DNA from: Amanita rubescens
Taxonomy: Eukaryota > Basidiomycota > Agaricomycetes > Agaricales > Amanitaceae
Direction of reading: 5' to 3'
DNA length: 45,325 bases
NCBI GenBank assembly: GCA_015039365.1
Contig: WION01000424.1
Location: 1-45,325 of the forward strand
Shown here: one piece after another, positions 1 through 10,714 of the stretch
How positions within the stretch are numbered: the first letter of the stretch is position 1
Layout: the number at the start of each line of letters is the position of its first letter
Program-made: the position numbers and the translations under genes
The notes under the pieces: generated by a model
What the model saw: only the letters and a program-made list of their open reading frames with translations
The model's database searches: none
What the model was told of the DNA's origin: nothing

Positions 1-459
1 GCCGTTTCGTCTACTAATGCTCTTAATCTGCAACTCCGACGCGAGTGAATTAGGGTCTTACTCGTACTATCCGGTGCACGGTCTTTAGGAATCAGTGCCT
101 CGAGCACCGCCTGTCCCATGAACCATAACCGAGTCACGCCGTTTTGTCCACTAAAGCGCATATAGCCAATGCATGTCTATCCGTCATTCTCATAACCTTT
201 GACCACTGGACTTTGGAAGTTGGAACCACTCGGTGATGGCGCAATCCACGCGTCCATGGCCATCGACGATTCCACCACATCAATTTGGGTTTCAGCAGAT
301 ATTTCCCTCACAAAAACAGGAACGGTCCGCAAGACGACGTGAGGTGAACTCGTCTGTGACAATGTCGAAGGGAGACATGATCAGTATAATGTTTTGCAAT
401 GCAAAACTGTATTTGGGGGAGAGATCGCAATGATTGGAACGATTCAAACAGCAAGTGCC
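1..459. other. Left-edge non-coding sequence
   Basis: I see no ORF with protein-like composition and no convincing splice chain. The short open frames on both strands run through one another and have no shared features. It probably holds the promoter and 5' UTR of the small gene that starts at 460, but I cannot point to a TATA box. Confidence 0.4.
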
Positions 460-995
460 ATGTTTACAACCAACATCATCATTTACGACCATGTACCAAT
501 TATCCGCCGAAGACTTGAAGAGGCTTTGCGGCGCGAAGGCGATGCAGACCCTGTATGAATTCATTCTCACACTTTGATAGGATGTTGAAGTCGATCATGT
601 AGCATGCGTTTCGTACAGGCATACTGTTTTACAATGGCCTGAAGTCTGCATTAACCGTACCAGTACTCCGCAAACGATTTTCAAACGACACGCCAGTCGA
701 CGTCGGTGATTCCTTTTGGGATGTCGAGTCGTGGATTGCACCGCCAGCCACAAGCGATGTCCCCCTCGTTCTCTGGACCAAGAATATTAAAATCACGGAG
801 AAGCATGCCTTGTTCTACTACTCATTCAAATCAATTGTACCATCAGATATGAACTATGCAGAGCAACCAGCAGCCTGGCGTCAGGAGGCCATTGGAGACA
901 TTTTGTGGTTGAAATTACACGCAGGCAAAACGGTCAATGCCACAGAGGAGGAGGCGCGAGAGATGATCAGACGGTTGCCTAGTCTTCTGTGGTGA
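460..995 (+). CDS. Small unknown protein, copy 1 of a three-member family (2 exons, 161 aa)
   Basis: Not recognised as a named family. Exons 460-552 and 603-995 are joined across a 50-nt GTATGA...TAG intron in phase 0. The product starts MFTTNIII and ends with a block reading GDILWLKLHAGK followed by an acidic EEEAREMIRRLP helix. Its neighbour at 1313-1836 has the same architecture: a first exon of 90-93 nt, a 50-nt intron after the same codon position, then AF..(F)GxxxYNGxKSA...VP and the G-D-I-L-x-x-K block. Shared intron position and sequence make a tandem duplication the simplest reading. No signal peptide, membrane segment or catalytic motif is visible. The start was chosen because it matches the neighbour's first-exon length. 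Function unknown. Confidence 0.6.
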
Positions 996-1312
996 TAGGT
1001 GTATACAGTCGTGCAAAGCCTTGTAAGCAGTGGAGTAAATGTAGACAGATTTATGTAACCCATATGGCTATCGATGCAGAATAACGCCGACATCAATGAT
1101 GTTCTTAGAATTCCATGTTATAGTCAGTAAGACAAATTATCAGAGGAAAATGTGTGTGAACATGACTTGTCGCGTGTTATATTTCCACTACCAGCACACA
1201 TATGTCGGACGGACATTCTCCTGAATGTGGGACTCCTATTCTACTCTCTGAAATATGAGCCGTCACGGTCGTTTGCTTTCACCATTCCTCATTTTATCCG
1301 CTTGTGCATACG
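996..1312. other. Intergenic spacer between the two small paralogs
   Basis: Moderately AT-rich, with no open frame of protein-like composition. It should carry the terminator of copy 1 and the promoter of copy 2. Nothing specific is recognisable. Confidence 0.4.
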
Positions 1313-1836
1313 ATGATCACATCCCGTCGTGTGCCATTTGACCCTGTTGCCGCCAAATGCAGTGCTTTTTACAATACATTCACGCCTGACATATATGGTG
1401 ATGTGAGTTGACAACCATATACACTGCGTAATGCTGATTTTCCAATCTGCAGGCTTTCTGTCAATTTGGAGTTTATGTGTATAACGGTTGGAAATCGGCT
1501 TACGCTGTACCTCTCCTCGTTCAACCGGACGCGCAAAAGACGAGTGGATTACGCAATTTCCGAAAGCTTGATGTCGATTATTGGGTTACAAAACCTGCTG
1601 ACGTTCTCTCCCACACCTGGATTCGTGTTCTCAAAGAATATACGACCTGCGCCGTTCTTTACTATGCATCCATACCTGCGAACACTGATGGAGTGCCTGG
1701 TTACAATCCTGTCAGTGACATGAAGGTTGAAGATGTTGGTGACATCCTATACATGAAATTGGTCGACGGCGAAATTGTAGATGTCGAAGATGAGGAGGTT
1801 AATGACGTATTACTTAACATTGTACGCTATTTGTGA
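1313..1836 (+). CDS. Small unknown protein, copy 2 (2 exons, 157 aa)
   Basis: Exon 1 is 1313-1402 (30 codons), the intron is 1403-1452 (50 nt, GTGAGT donor, CTGAT branch-like site, TGCAG acceptor) and exon 2 is 1453-1836. Phase 0 is kept and the join gives TPDIYGD|AFCQFGVYVYNG, parallel to copy 1. The C-terminal part contains VGDILYMKLVDGE and an acidic EDEEVNDVLLNIV tail, equivalent to GDILWLKLHAGK and EEEAREMIRRLP of copy 1. A more distant member lies at 24619-25270. No known domain is visible. All members are near 160 aa and end in an acidic helix after a G-[DN]-I-[LI] block, so one fold is likely, but the function is unknown. Confidence 0.65.
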
Positions 1837-2182
1837 TGGAGATGCACTAAAACGTACGATAATGCTTCTAATTCTACGTTCTGCCGCATACTTGATATTT
1901 CACTGCATTATTTCAATGATGGTCATCCGTTGAGCAAGTCAGCCTCCGACAACGCGCTCCCACTTTTTCTGAACTGCTTCTCCACACATTGATGATATCT
2001 CAGATGCTCACTGTAGAACCCGAGCCGTTGCTCCTGTCGCATGTGAGGTCTCGACTGGTACTGTCTCACGTCATTAGTCATGGTCGCTTCCGACACAAGC
2101 CTCGCATTTGAGTATAAACTCACCGACTCGCCTGTTTCCTTGTCCGACCATTATCCTCCTCTTTTTTATATCGAAGCTCCCA
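1837..2182. other. Intergenic region upstream of the Helitron-like gene
   Basis: No supported gene. A pyrimidine-rich stretch around 2140-2175 precedes the ATG at 2183 and could be 5' UTR. Open frames on the minus strand here have no recognisable content. Confidence 0.35.
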
Positions 2183-5100
2183 ATGTCGTTCTCGTCTATC
2201 TTTAGCGTAAATGGAGAAGATGTCTCTGCTCGAGTGGATTTGCAGCAACCAGTAACCACAGTTAGCAACAACTTTCTACAAGAAGGAAAGCTTACCAATG
2301 GACGACCTATGTTGATATCTGTTCCTGTCGGAGAGACAATATTCACATGTCCCCTCATTGTTCGCGTCACGGCTCAATACGAGGACATCGTTTTAGGAGG
2401 TGATTGGCTTCGACAATACCAGTCCTATAGTATGTCCTGTTATTTTTTCATGTGGTCTGCAATGTCTATCTAAGTTGTGCCTTCATCAATCTCTCAGCAT
2501 CGGCACCTGCCACGGTGCGTTAACTACAGGCAATCGCTGCTCGTACATCTGACATAATCGCGTTTTAGTTCTCACCTTTTTCTGTCCTCGCCCAAGCTGG
2601 CGTCGGAGTTCAGCACACAGCCGGGAGTTCGCAGCCAGTTATCGTTGCTGCGGGCTCCAGCACCTCCCCGCCAATTAGCAACTTATCTACTTCTCCATCG
2701 TCTCCCTCTGTTCAGCAAGAATCAAACGTGGTTACACAACGCCACAATGGGCCTCTTTCAGGTATCTTGGGACACCTTGCCGACCGCATCCGTGTACTGA
2801 TTGTTACATTGTAGAAACCATGACCGATGATGTTGAACGCATGTTGGGCCCCCAGGACAGCGTTATGTCCGACGCAGGCCTCTCCATGAACTCTCATGGC
2901 AAAGGCCGGTCATATAACAGTGAAAATTTACAATTGGAATTGATAAAGTTTTTTGGTTCTTCCGATGAGCAAAACGTCAATCGGCTTTCATATCCTCATT
3001 TGGTGGAATCATTGTCGGACCATGGTATGATCATGGGCTCTTGGACGATAGCTGAGGCCCGATGCATGTTGACATATCATATTACATCTGGCATGTGTAT
3101 GGGTAAATTGGGTGAACAGTGTAAATTAGTGGCTTGTGGCGGCGTGCATCGACCGGAATTTGTGTCGAGTATATTGCACAACATTACAGAGCTCTGCAAA
3201 CAGTCTATTATCTCTCTTTTCGACGCAAAATTTATATGTCTATCCCTTGGCATTGACTTGCGCCGCTTGACCACTATCGATGAGATTTTGCACGCTATAC
3301 ATACCGCCATGTTTTTTGCACCAGATTCCTGTCATCTTTTTGATTTAATACAGTTCTACGAGCGTCTCGAGAAAGCAACAAAACACGAATTGATTGTATG
3401 GTGTTCTGGACATGGCATTTATCCTGTCGGATCTAATCTTCTAATAAAAGAACAGATCTTGATGCATGTTGTTCAAGGTCATTGCTTCTCTTCTGTCACC
3501 GGTCTCCGCTATCAAGGTTGTGTGTCCTTGCGCACTCAACTGATGCAGACATTTCCCGATACAGACTCTACCGCCTTTGTGCTATCGTTGCTCTGCCTAT
3601 TGAAGAGTGCACATCGTCTCACCCTTCTCCATGCTGTCGAAATGGTAACAGGTGTTTCCCATCGTTCAATTCAACACTGCCAATCTTCTCTTCGACAGAA
3701 ACTACGCAGTCACATATTCAATCTGCGGAGAGGTCGATCCGTGTACTATAGTGTGCTCCACGGTTCTCGGAACCCGAAAAGATTTACTGCTTTGAATTGG
3801 ATTCGCAGTGAATGGCCTTCATGCGCCGAATCACGATTGAAAGAGAAAATCAAAGGCTTGTTTGAGCAAGAAATCGTCAATTCGTGCAAGACAAGAGGAG
3901 TTTGTGCGGCTTGCAGCATTAAATACGCATGTGATGATTATACTACCGTAGATTTGACTGAGTTGGACTTGAGCCTTTTGTTAAATCCTGAAACAGCTGA
4001 TATTCCAATATCTGACGACCCTCTATCACCCTATCTCTTGGATCATCGCGGAATCATTAATGTGGGGGAGTTACCCGATACGTTACCTCGATTGTTACTT
4101 TGCAAACATTGCCATTATGAATTGGCACGATTGCGTCTGCCTAAGTTTGCGCTCGCCAACTTTTTGTATGTTGGCGATGTTCCGAACGTGCTGCGTAATT
4201 TAACACCTGTGGAGGAAAGTATGATTGCGCTGTGTCGGGCAAGGTGTATCATGGTCCAATTGAAAACTATGCGCGGTGGGAATAGCGGCCAAAATGCACA
4301 ACGTGCTTATTGAGGCCATACCATTTTTCATCAGCAAGATGTTGGACAATTCGCGACTTTGCTACCTCCATCCATCGAAGACATTTTGACCCCTATATGT
4401 GTTTTATTTATCGGTGCTCATAAACCATCTCTCGACTGGATTCGGCAACATGCAAAACCTTTGGTCGTCAGAGCTAATGTCGTTCGACAAGCGTTGCAAT
4501 GGCTCATACAGAATAATCCTTTGTATTCTGCCGTTTCTTTGAATCATGATGTTCTCGATCGCATCGAACGTGAGGGGGGACTACCCTATGATGTCCAATA
4601 CGCAAATGATGATGTTAACACGTCAACCGAGACAGTATCCGGTTATACCACGCATAACTTGGATAATGAGCATCACGACTTAAACGCGAATGTTGACCTA
4701 GGGACAGAAATACCATTTGAGAACGTCATCATAACTGACTTAGATCAATCTGCGACACCCCAACAAATGCGAGAGGCCGCCTTGAAGCACCTTCAGTCTG
4801 GGAAAAAATTCTTTATGTATGGTCATGCACCTAAACCAGAAATGGAATACCGCAACCCGAACCTATTTCCCTCATTATATCCAACCTTGTATCCGTATGG
4901 AGTTGGAGGCTTCGAAGATCCCCGACATCACCCCAAAATATCAATGAAGGCGCACATCCGATATCTTTTGAATATGGCCAATGGACGATTTGAGAACACC
5001 CTTCGTTTATTTTTTCAGCGTTCAACATCTTACAGCGACGTGAGGTAGGAGAGCGAACGACAATGAAAGTGTCACGGGCATCCTTTCAATCAAAGGCTCG

Positions 5101-6530
5101 CACCTATGCTAGATTGCAGGTCGATGCTATCCAGCGTGTGTCTGAACGTGTTGAATCAGGGCAATTCAATTTTCAACAGCAAGATGAGAAAGATGTTTGT
5201 GATCTGATGAGGGATGTGCATACGATTAATTCCTCGGTGGACGGGTCAGCGGCCGCAAGACTGAAAATGAGAAACGAGATTCGCGCGATGATTACGTCCC
5301 TCGGCGCTCCAAGCTTTTTTATTACCATCAATCCCGCAGACGTTTTCAGTCCCGTAGTGAATCTTTTGGCTGGCGATGACATTAATATCAACAAATTACT
5401 TCCCGAGCAGGTTCCCAACTATCATACGCAATCTATCCTTGTAGCTAAAGACCCTGTGCTAGCGGCTCGCTTTTTTCACCTGTATATGAAGGCTTTTTTC
5501 ATCGCGGTCCTGGGCCATAACTTTGATGACCAAAATGATATCACACCTGGTATTCTTGGCGTCACTAAAGGTTATTACGGCGTTGTAGAAGCTCAAGGAC
5601 GTGGTTCCCTCCACTGTCATATGTTACTTTGGCTTGAGGGAGGACTGAATCCATCGGAAATTAGTGCACGTCTCTTGAAAGAACCAGATGGCGAGTTTGA
5701 ACAGCGCTTGATTTTCTACTTGGACAGCATGATTACCACAGCAATCCCGAGCGATCCAGGTGACGTGCCCGACGTACCCTCATCCTCTGTTAATCCATGT
5801 TCTGTACGCCCCATTTTTCCAACAAGTGATGAAGAAACCGAGAGCTACTCTCGAAGATGTCAAAAGGATTTGTTTAATCTGGCAAAACAATGTCAAATAC
5901 ACTCACACAATGCAGGCTGTTATAAGAATTGGAGAGGCCCCCCGGAACCAAAAACGTGCCGCTTTAACTTGGACGAATCAAAATTGAATAATGAAACGTA
6001 CATTGACCGTTCGACGGGTGAGATTCATGGACGATGTTTAGATGGCATGGTGAACCAATTCAATGACCAAATGTTGGAAATTCTTCGGTGCAATATGGAC
6101 ATCAAATTTATAGGGTCGGGAAATACAGCCCATGCCGTACTGTACTACATTACAGATTACATATCAAAGATGCAATTAAAGACTCATGCAGCATACAAGC
6201 CTCATATTGGAGATTGCACTACAGCGCTTGAATACATATGACCCTGATGCCAATACTGATCAAGTTCGCGCCAAGAAATTGCTGGTAAAGTGCGCCAACG
6301 CCATCATCTCTGCACAGGAGCTCTCGGCACAACAAGTCTCTTCTTATTTACTAGGACATGGAGACTGTTACACGAGCCATCTGTTTAAGCAGATTTATTG
6401 GAGGTCCTATGATGGTTTTGTCAAACGTTACTTCCCTGATCGAGCCGATCTCCCACATCCTGTCATCAAATCCCAGTTAAATGACATGCCAAGCGACGAC
6501 ATCCCTGTTCTGCACACATCAGCAACCCTG
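2183..6530 (+). pseudogene. Helitron-like Rep gene with retropepsin-like N-terminus, decayed and lacking the helicase
   Basis: Five exons join in frame at the 5' end: 2183-2429, 2498-2514 (17 nt), 2569-2761 and 2815 onward, with introns of 68, 54 and 53 nt. The first exon encodes about 83 residues ending YEDIVLGGDWLRQYQ, like the ILGxDWL block of retropepsins, but without the catalytic DTG/DSG. Next come a Ser/Pro linker, a Cys-rich DUF6570-like stretch (CAACSIKYAC, then LPKFALANFLYVGDVP), a Helitron-N-like region and the Rep domain: HUH as GRGSLHCHMLLW near 5600-5635 and the paired tyrosines in YYITDYISK near 6145-6170. Lesions: an in-frame TGA at 4311-4313 where relatives have CGA; a one-base loss near 4997, after which the frame continues from 5063; and a frameshift near 6195. 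Homology stops near 6530, before any PIF1 helicase. It is a dead, 3'-truncated element. Confidence 0.8.
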
Positions 6531-7135
6531 CAAAAAAACTTGTGCTGTCTTATGAACTTGTGTACAAACAATAGAACTATATTACAACAGGTACTTCAAG
6601 GACAACATTTGTGTCAGTTGTCTAGTGAGCATTATCAGTGGTAAACAAGTCAAGAAATAGCATCAGATAGCGTAAGTTGCATAACAATACAGAGTAAAAT
6701 AATCAATATAACATAGTCCATGCATATATCAAGTGCATCCCACTTCCTGTTGTCCAGATTTACCTCACTATAAACAATAATGGCTTTATGATCACAAGTA
6801 CATTTGAGTTAGGGCTCCTGAATTTCATTGGGTCAAACATTAGTCATTGACATACATTACAAGTACACTAGATTAGTGTAGCCATTCACCCATTGGTCCT
6901 GTCGTCTATCAGGTCTCATGCTAATGAGACTATGCAATTTGTCAAACCATGTAGAATATACAATGATCAGTCAATTTAATCACAAGTACATCTTAGGCCT
7001 TTTGCATCTAAGGCAATAAGATGTTAGAGGCATTGTACAAGTCCCAAGTCATGAAAGATTGAGTATCAGGATTCCAGAATACATCATACTAAGTCTTACA
7101 AATCAAATGATGAAAAGTCCTATGGTTTATAAGCC
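6531..7135. other. CpG-poor AT-rich spacer, target of the LTR insertion
   Basis: Very few CpG dinucleotides and no gene. It contains dispersed TACA/AGTACA-type repeats. The same kind of sequence resumes after 10720, so this was one stretch before the LTR element inserted at AAGCC. Confidence 0.5.
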
Positions 7136-7823
7136 TGTCATATCCCATTCCGGACTCCACCCAAACTCCGTGACCTCGGACCCCGATGGACTCCTGACTA
7201 TACCCATGACCACTTTCCACCCATGTCGCATCTCATATCAAGCCTACGCCAAAACTCCGAAAACTCCGTGACAACTCCGTGACAAACTCCGTGACGGACT
7301 CCGTCACAACTCCGTCACAACTCCGTGCATATTCGCTAAGTTCCTTTCTACATATTTTTCCATACTTGTTTCACCTCTTGTTTCATCTCGGGTATCACTG
7401 GTATCATTATCCCTTCATACCATATGCTCTACTCCACTTCCTGTTCCATATCTCCATAGTTTCCTGTTCTCATCAGAACACGGCCATAACTCCCCTTGTC
7501 GGACTATGTATATAAGGCCTCACTTGTATTCATACAGTAGTCCGAATATCGACTTGGATTGTGCCCCAACTCGTATTGACTCCCTGTCTTTCATCGTCTC
7601 AACCTCATCCAGACTGCTCGCCCTTCGGACTCCGGTCCCGGACTCCATCCCGGACTCCAGAGCGTTCTCCAGAAGTTTAGGCAAGACGTACGTTAGCACG
7701 GCGCAGCTTGCACGCTGAAGCCTAGCCTTTCCCCACTACGTCCCGGACTCCGTTATACTCCGTCCTTCCCCGTCCGCGGCTTAGTTCCCGGGCTCCGTCC
7801 CAATTAGGATCACCGTCCTTACA
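7136..7823 (+). repeat. 5' LTR
   Basis: 688 bp, TG...CA bounded. It contains tandem AACTCCGTGAC-type units (about 7255-7330), including the inverted form GGACTCCGTCAC. The TATA box TATATAAG is at 7509-7516, and the predicted transcript start is near 7539. That makes U3 about 7136-7538 and R/U5 about 7539-7823. Confidence 0.93.
7509..7516 (+). promoter_or_regulatory. TATA box of the 5' LTR
   Basis: TATATAAG. The AGTCCGAATAT sequence whose complement forms the primer-binding site begins exactly 30 bp downstream of its first base, which is where a transcript start would be expected. The 3' LTR carries the same box at 10400-10407. Confidence 0.75.
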
Positions 7824-7825
7824 GT

Positions 7826-7836
7826 ATATTCGGACT
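7826..7836 (+). promoter_or_regulatory. Self-complementary primer-binding site (Tf1-type)
   Basis: ATATTCGGACT starts 2 nt after the 5' LTR. It is the exact reverse complement of AGTCCGAATAT at 7539-7549, the predicted first 11 nt of the transcript. Tf1/sushi-type elements are known to prime minus-strand DNA from the 5' 11 nt of their own RNA. No match to an initiator-tRNA primer site such as TGGTATCAGAGC is present here. Confidence 0.8.
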
Positions 7837-7854
7837 TGTGCGCGTGCGTCCATC

Positions 7855-9048
7855 ATGCCCAACACTCAATCAAAGACAGGCCCCTCCCTCATTGGCCGTT
7901 ATGCCATCTCCAATGTCTCTGCCCCTTCAATCTCAGTGCTTTTTCGCCGCAGAGGCAAGCCCAGGTTGTCTCCTTCTGGACACGGAAACTCCAGCTCCGA
8001 AGGTGAGAAATCGCCCAACTCCGTGCACACAGACATCTCGGACTCCGGCCAAGAAGACAACCATCCTCCTCCACCAACCAACCCTCCGAATTCCAACCTC
8101 CTACTAGCCAATGCCATTCAGAATCTTAACCGTGGACTCCGAAAACTCCAGCACCCTTCATCTGCCGAAATTCCGGACCCCGAGCCATTTGATGGCACGG
8201 ACCCCAGCAAACTCCGAGAATTTCTAGTTTCATGCAGTCTTGTGTTCTCGGACCGTCCAGACTTGTTCAGGAAAGATGAAAGGATGGTCCGCTATGCGAT
8301 CTCTTACCTCAAAGGCGCGGCTTTAGATTGGTTTGAACCCGTCATTATGGGTGATATTGATGACATTCCTGACTGGCTCTATGATTTTAACGCTTTTGTC
8401 AAAGAGCTCACGGACCATTTCGGACCTTACGATTTCCGTGGGGATGCCGAAACTGCACTCAGCAACCTCACCATGAAGGATCATCACCATGTCACTACAT
8501 ACATTGTCAACTTCAACAAACTCGCTTCTCGTACTGAATGGAACGAACCAGCACTCCGTGATCACTTTTTCCGTGGACTCCCAACTTGTATCCGGATTGA
8601 ATTACTCCGTGGTGGCAAGCCGAAGACACTTGTCAAGATGCGTCTCAAGGCCCAACAAATTGATCAGGCTTATTGGTTGACCAAGAATGAACTTGCCAAT
8701 GACACTGACCATTCTGCCACTACCCCTGACAATCACTCCACTCACAGTTCCGGATCTCATTCCTCAGTCTCACATTCATCACCCAACTCCCCAATCCCAA
8801 ACCCCGAAACTCCGGACTTTGCACCCTCCAGTCCAAACCCCGAAATTTCGGACTCCACACCCTCCAGTCCCAACTCTGAAATTCTGGACTTTGCAATGTC
8901 CAGCCCAAACCCCGAAATTCCGGACTCCACACCCTCCAGTCCAAACTCTGAAACTTCAGACCCCACACCCCCCAGCCCAAATTCCAAAACTTCGGACTCC
9001 GAATCAGAGTATATGACCCCATTGGAGTCATCTGACTCAGACGAATAA
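7855..9048 (+). CDS. gag: Gag polyprotein of the LTR element (397 aa)
   Basis: The ATG lies 31 nt after the LTR. Residues 1-90 are Ser/Pro-rich and basic. About residues 105-270 form a retrotransposon Gag (capsid) domain: PEPFDGTDPSKLREF, then KGAALDWFEP, FGPYDFRGDAE and FFRGLP/RIELLRGGKP. Residues 280-397 are a low-complexity tail of imperfect repeats on the theme SSPNxEIxDSTP. There is no CCHC zinc knuckle, so genome binding may depend on basic residues. Gag would assemble the particle around element RNA. The frame is fully open, as expected from the near-identical LTRs. It ends before any protease frame. Confidence 0.88.
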   Translation: MPNTQSKTGPSLIGRYAISNVSAPSISVLFRRRGKPRLSPSGHGNSSSEGEKSPNSVHTDISDSGQEDNHPPPPTNPPNSNLLLANAIQNLNRGLRKLQHPSSAEIPDPEPFDGTDPSKLREFLVSCSLVFSDRPDLFRKDERMVRYAISYLKGAALDWFEPVIMGDIDDIPDWLYDFNAFVKELTDHFGPYDFRGDAETALSNLTMKDHHHVTTYIVNFNKLASRTEWNEPALRDHFFRGLPTCIRIELLRGGKPKTLVKMRLKAQQIDQAYWLTKNELANDTDHSATTPDNHSTHSSGSHSSVSHSSPNSPIPNPETPDFAPSSPNPEISDSTPSSPNSEILDFAMSSPNPEIPDSTPSSPNSETSDPTPPSPNSKTSDSESEYMTPLESSDSDE

Positions 9049-10026
9049 CTGGCGTCCTCTGGATTGCACTAACTAGGAGTTGCGTCGACTCCAGTCACCA
9101 GTGCTAGTGGTTACCTCAATGTGGCCATTTTCGATGACCCAGACTTGCTTGTTATCTCGGCCTTTTTATCTCGGACTCCGTTACAACCCCATTCCCATCT
9201 CTTCGCCTCTCACCCCTATACAACCAATATCACCTATCTGCCTCCACCTTGTGGATGGATCTGACGCCAACTTGCTGGTTGTCTTACCCCAGGTGAATTG
9301 TTCTTCTTTCCGTTGGACCTGAACTGCCACTCGTTCTCGGACGCCGATGACCCCACCAACACAATCCGTTGATTGACCAGATGGAGCATCACCATATTCC
9401 GGACCTCTGTCATATTACGGTGCCAACACCCCTAGGATATCCCCCCTTGTCAAAGCCTAATCTCTGGCTCCGACTACCTACTATCCCTTGACCTCAGCGC
9501 TGCCTGACGCCTCTGACGTTAATCTGACTACCGTAACTGAATATTTTCGGACTTACTTGACAGCCCTGAAAAAACCCCAGACCCATTCAGCTACTACCCC
9601 ACACTCCTTCGGACCCCATTTTTTCTCCTTCTTCATCCAACTTCTTCCCCAACTTCTCCCAAATGCCAGCCTCCATCTCCAATGGTCCTCTGGACTCCGA
9701 AAAACCCTGAAAAACTCCGAAAAAACTCCGAAAATTTCCAGACTTCATACACCTCCTTATACAACACCTCCCTTTGACAGAACAACTCCGAAAAAACTCC
9801 GAAAATCCCCGAAAAAACTCCGGAAATCCCCAGACCTCCACACAGAACATCTCTGGACTCCGAAAAACCCCGAAAAACTCCGGACTTCATTGTTCTGACG
9901 TCCTCTCTTATCCTCCCTCATCCTCTCTTATTCTCTCTTTGGCAATGTTTGTTGCGACACTCTGGACCTCGTACCCACTCTCTCATCGATAATGGCCTCG
10001 AGGGCTCGGCCTTAAAGGGGGAATAC
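9049..10026 (+). other. Non-coding tail of the LTR element with possible pol remnant and CTCCGAAAA repeats
   Basis: There is no continuous frame. One stretch near 9170-9280 reads LTPIQPISPICLHLVDGSDA, which loosely resembles the loop before the retropepsin core of fungal Ty3-type Pol and may be a protease remnant. From about 9690 to 9880 the DNA is built of ACTCCGAAAA and CCCGAAAAA units. A polypurine tract lies at about 10014-10023. Confidence 0.55.
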
Positions 10027-10714
10027 TGTCATATCCCATTCCGGACTCCACCCAAACTCCGTGACCTCGGACCCCGATGGACTCCTGACTATACCCATGA
10101 CCACTTTCCACCCATGTCGCATCTCATATCAAGCCTACGCCAAAACTCCGAAAACTCCGTGACAACTCCGTGACAAACTCCGTGACGGACTCCGTCACAA
10201 CTCCGTCACAACTCCGTGCATATTCGCTAAGTTCCTTTCTACATATTTTTCCATACTTGTTTCACCTCTTGTTTCATCTCGGGTATCACTGGTATCATTA
10301 TCCCTTCATACCATATGCTCTACTCCACTTCCTGTTCCATATCTCCATAGTTTCCTGTTCTCATCAGAACACGGCCATAACTCCCCTTGTCGGACTATGT
10401 ATATAAGGCCTCACTTGTATTCATACAGTAGTCCGAATATCGACTTGGATTGTGCCCCAACTCGTATTGACTCCCTGTCTTTCATCGTCTCAACCTCATC
10501 CAGACTGCTCGCCCTTCGGACTCCGGTCCCGGACTCCATCCCGGACTCCAGAGCGTTCTCCAGAAGTTTAGGCAAGACGTACGTTAGCACGGCGCAGCTT
10601 GCACGCTGAAGCCTAGCCTTTCCCCACTACGTCCCGGACTCCGTTATACTCCGTCCTTCCCCGTCCGCGGCTTAGTTCCCGGGCTCCGTCCCAATTAGGA
10701 TCACCGTCCTTACA
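10027..10714 (+). repeat. 3' LTR
   Basis: 688 bp, offset from the 5' LTR by exactly 2891 bp along its whole length, with no difference seen by eye. It is followed by the target-site duplicate AAGCC at 10715-10719. Confidence 0.93.

Larger units (their letters stand above)
7136..10714 (+). mobile_element. Gag-only LTR retrotransposon, Tf1-like priming, very recent insertion
   Basis: Two 688-bp direct LTRs (7136-7823 and 10027-10714) begin TGTCAT and end TTACA. I find no differences between them by eye, and their chance open frames translate identically. The element is flanked by the 5-bp direct repeat AAGCC (7131-7135 and 10715-10719). The internal region is only 2203 bp and holds a single gag ORF, with no intact protease, RT, RNase H or integrase. 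A polypurine tract (AAAGGGGGAA, about 10014-10023) precedes the 3' LTR. A gag-only element of this kind matches the class called TR-GAG in plants. Pol would have to come from an autonomous relative, none of which is in the window. Near-identical LTRs imply recent insertion. Confidence 0.92.

Noticed and set aside
7279..7718. Two ORFs in the LTR repeated exactly at 10170-10609
   Set aside because: Identical because the LTRs are; they have no domain and cross the TATA box and predicted transcript start.
8720..9031. Minus-strand Gly/Trp-rich ORFs opposite gag
   Set aside because: They are antisense shadows of the SSPNxE repeat of Gag.
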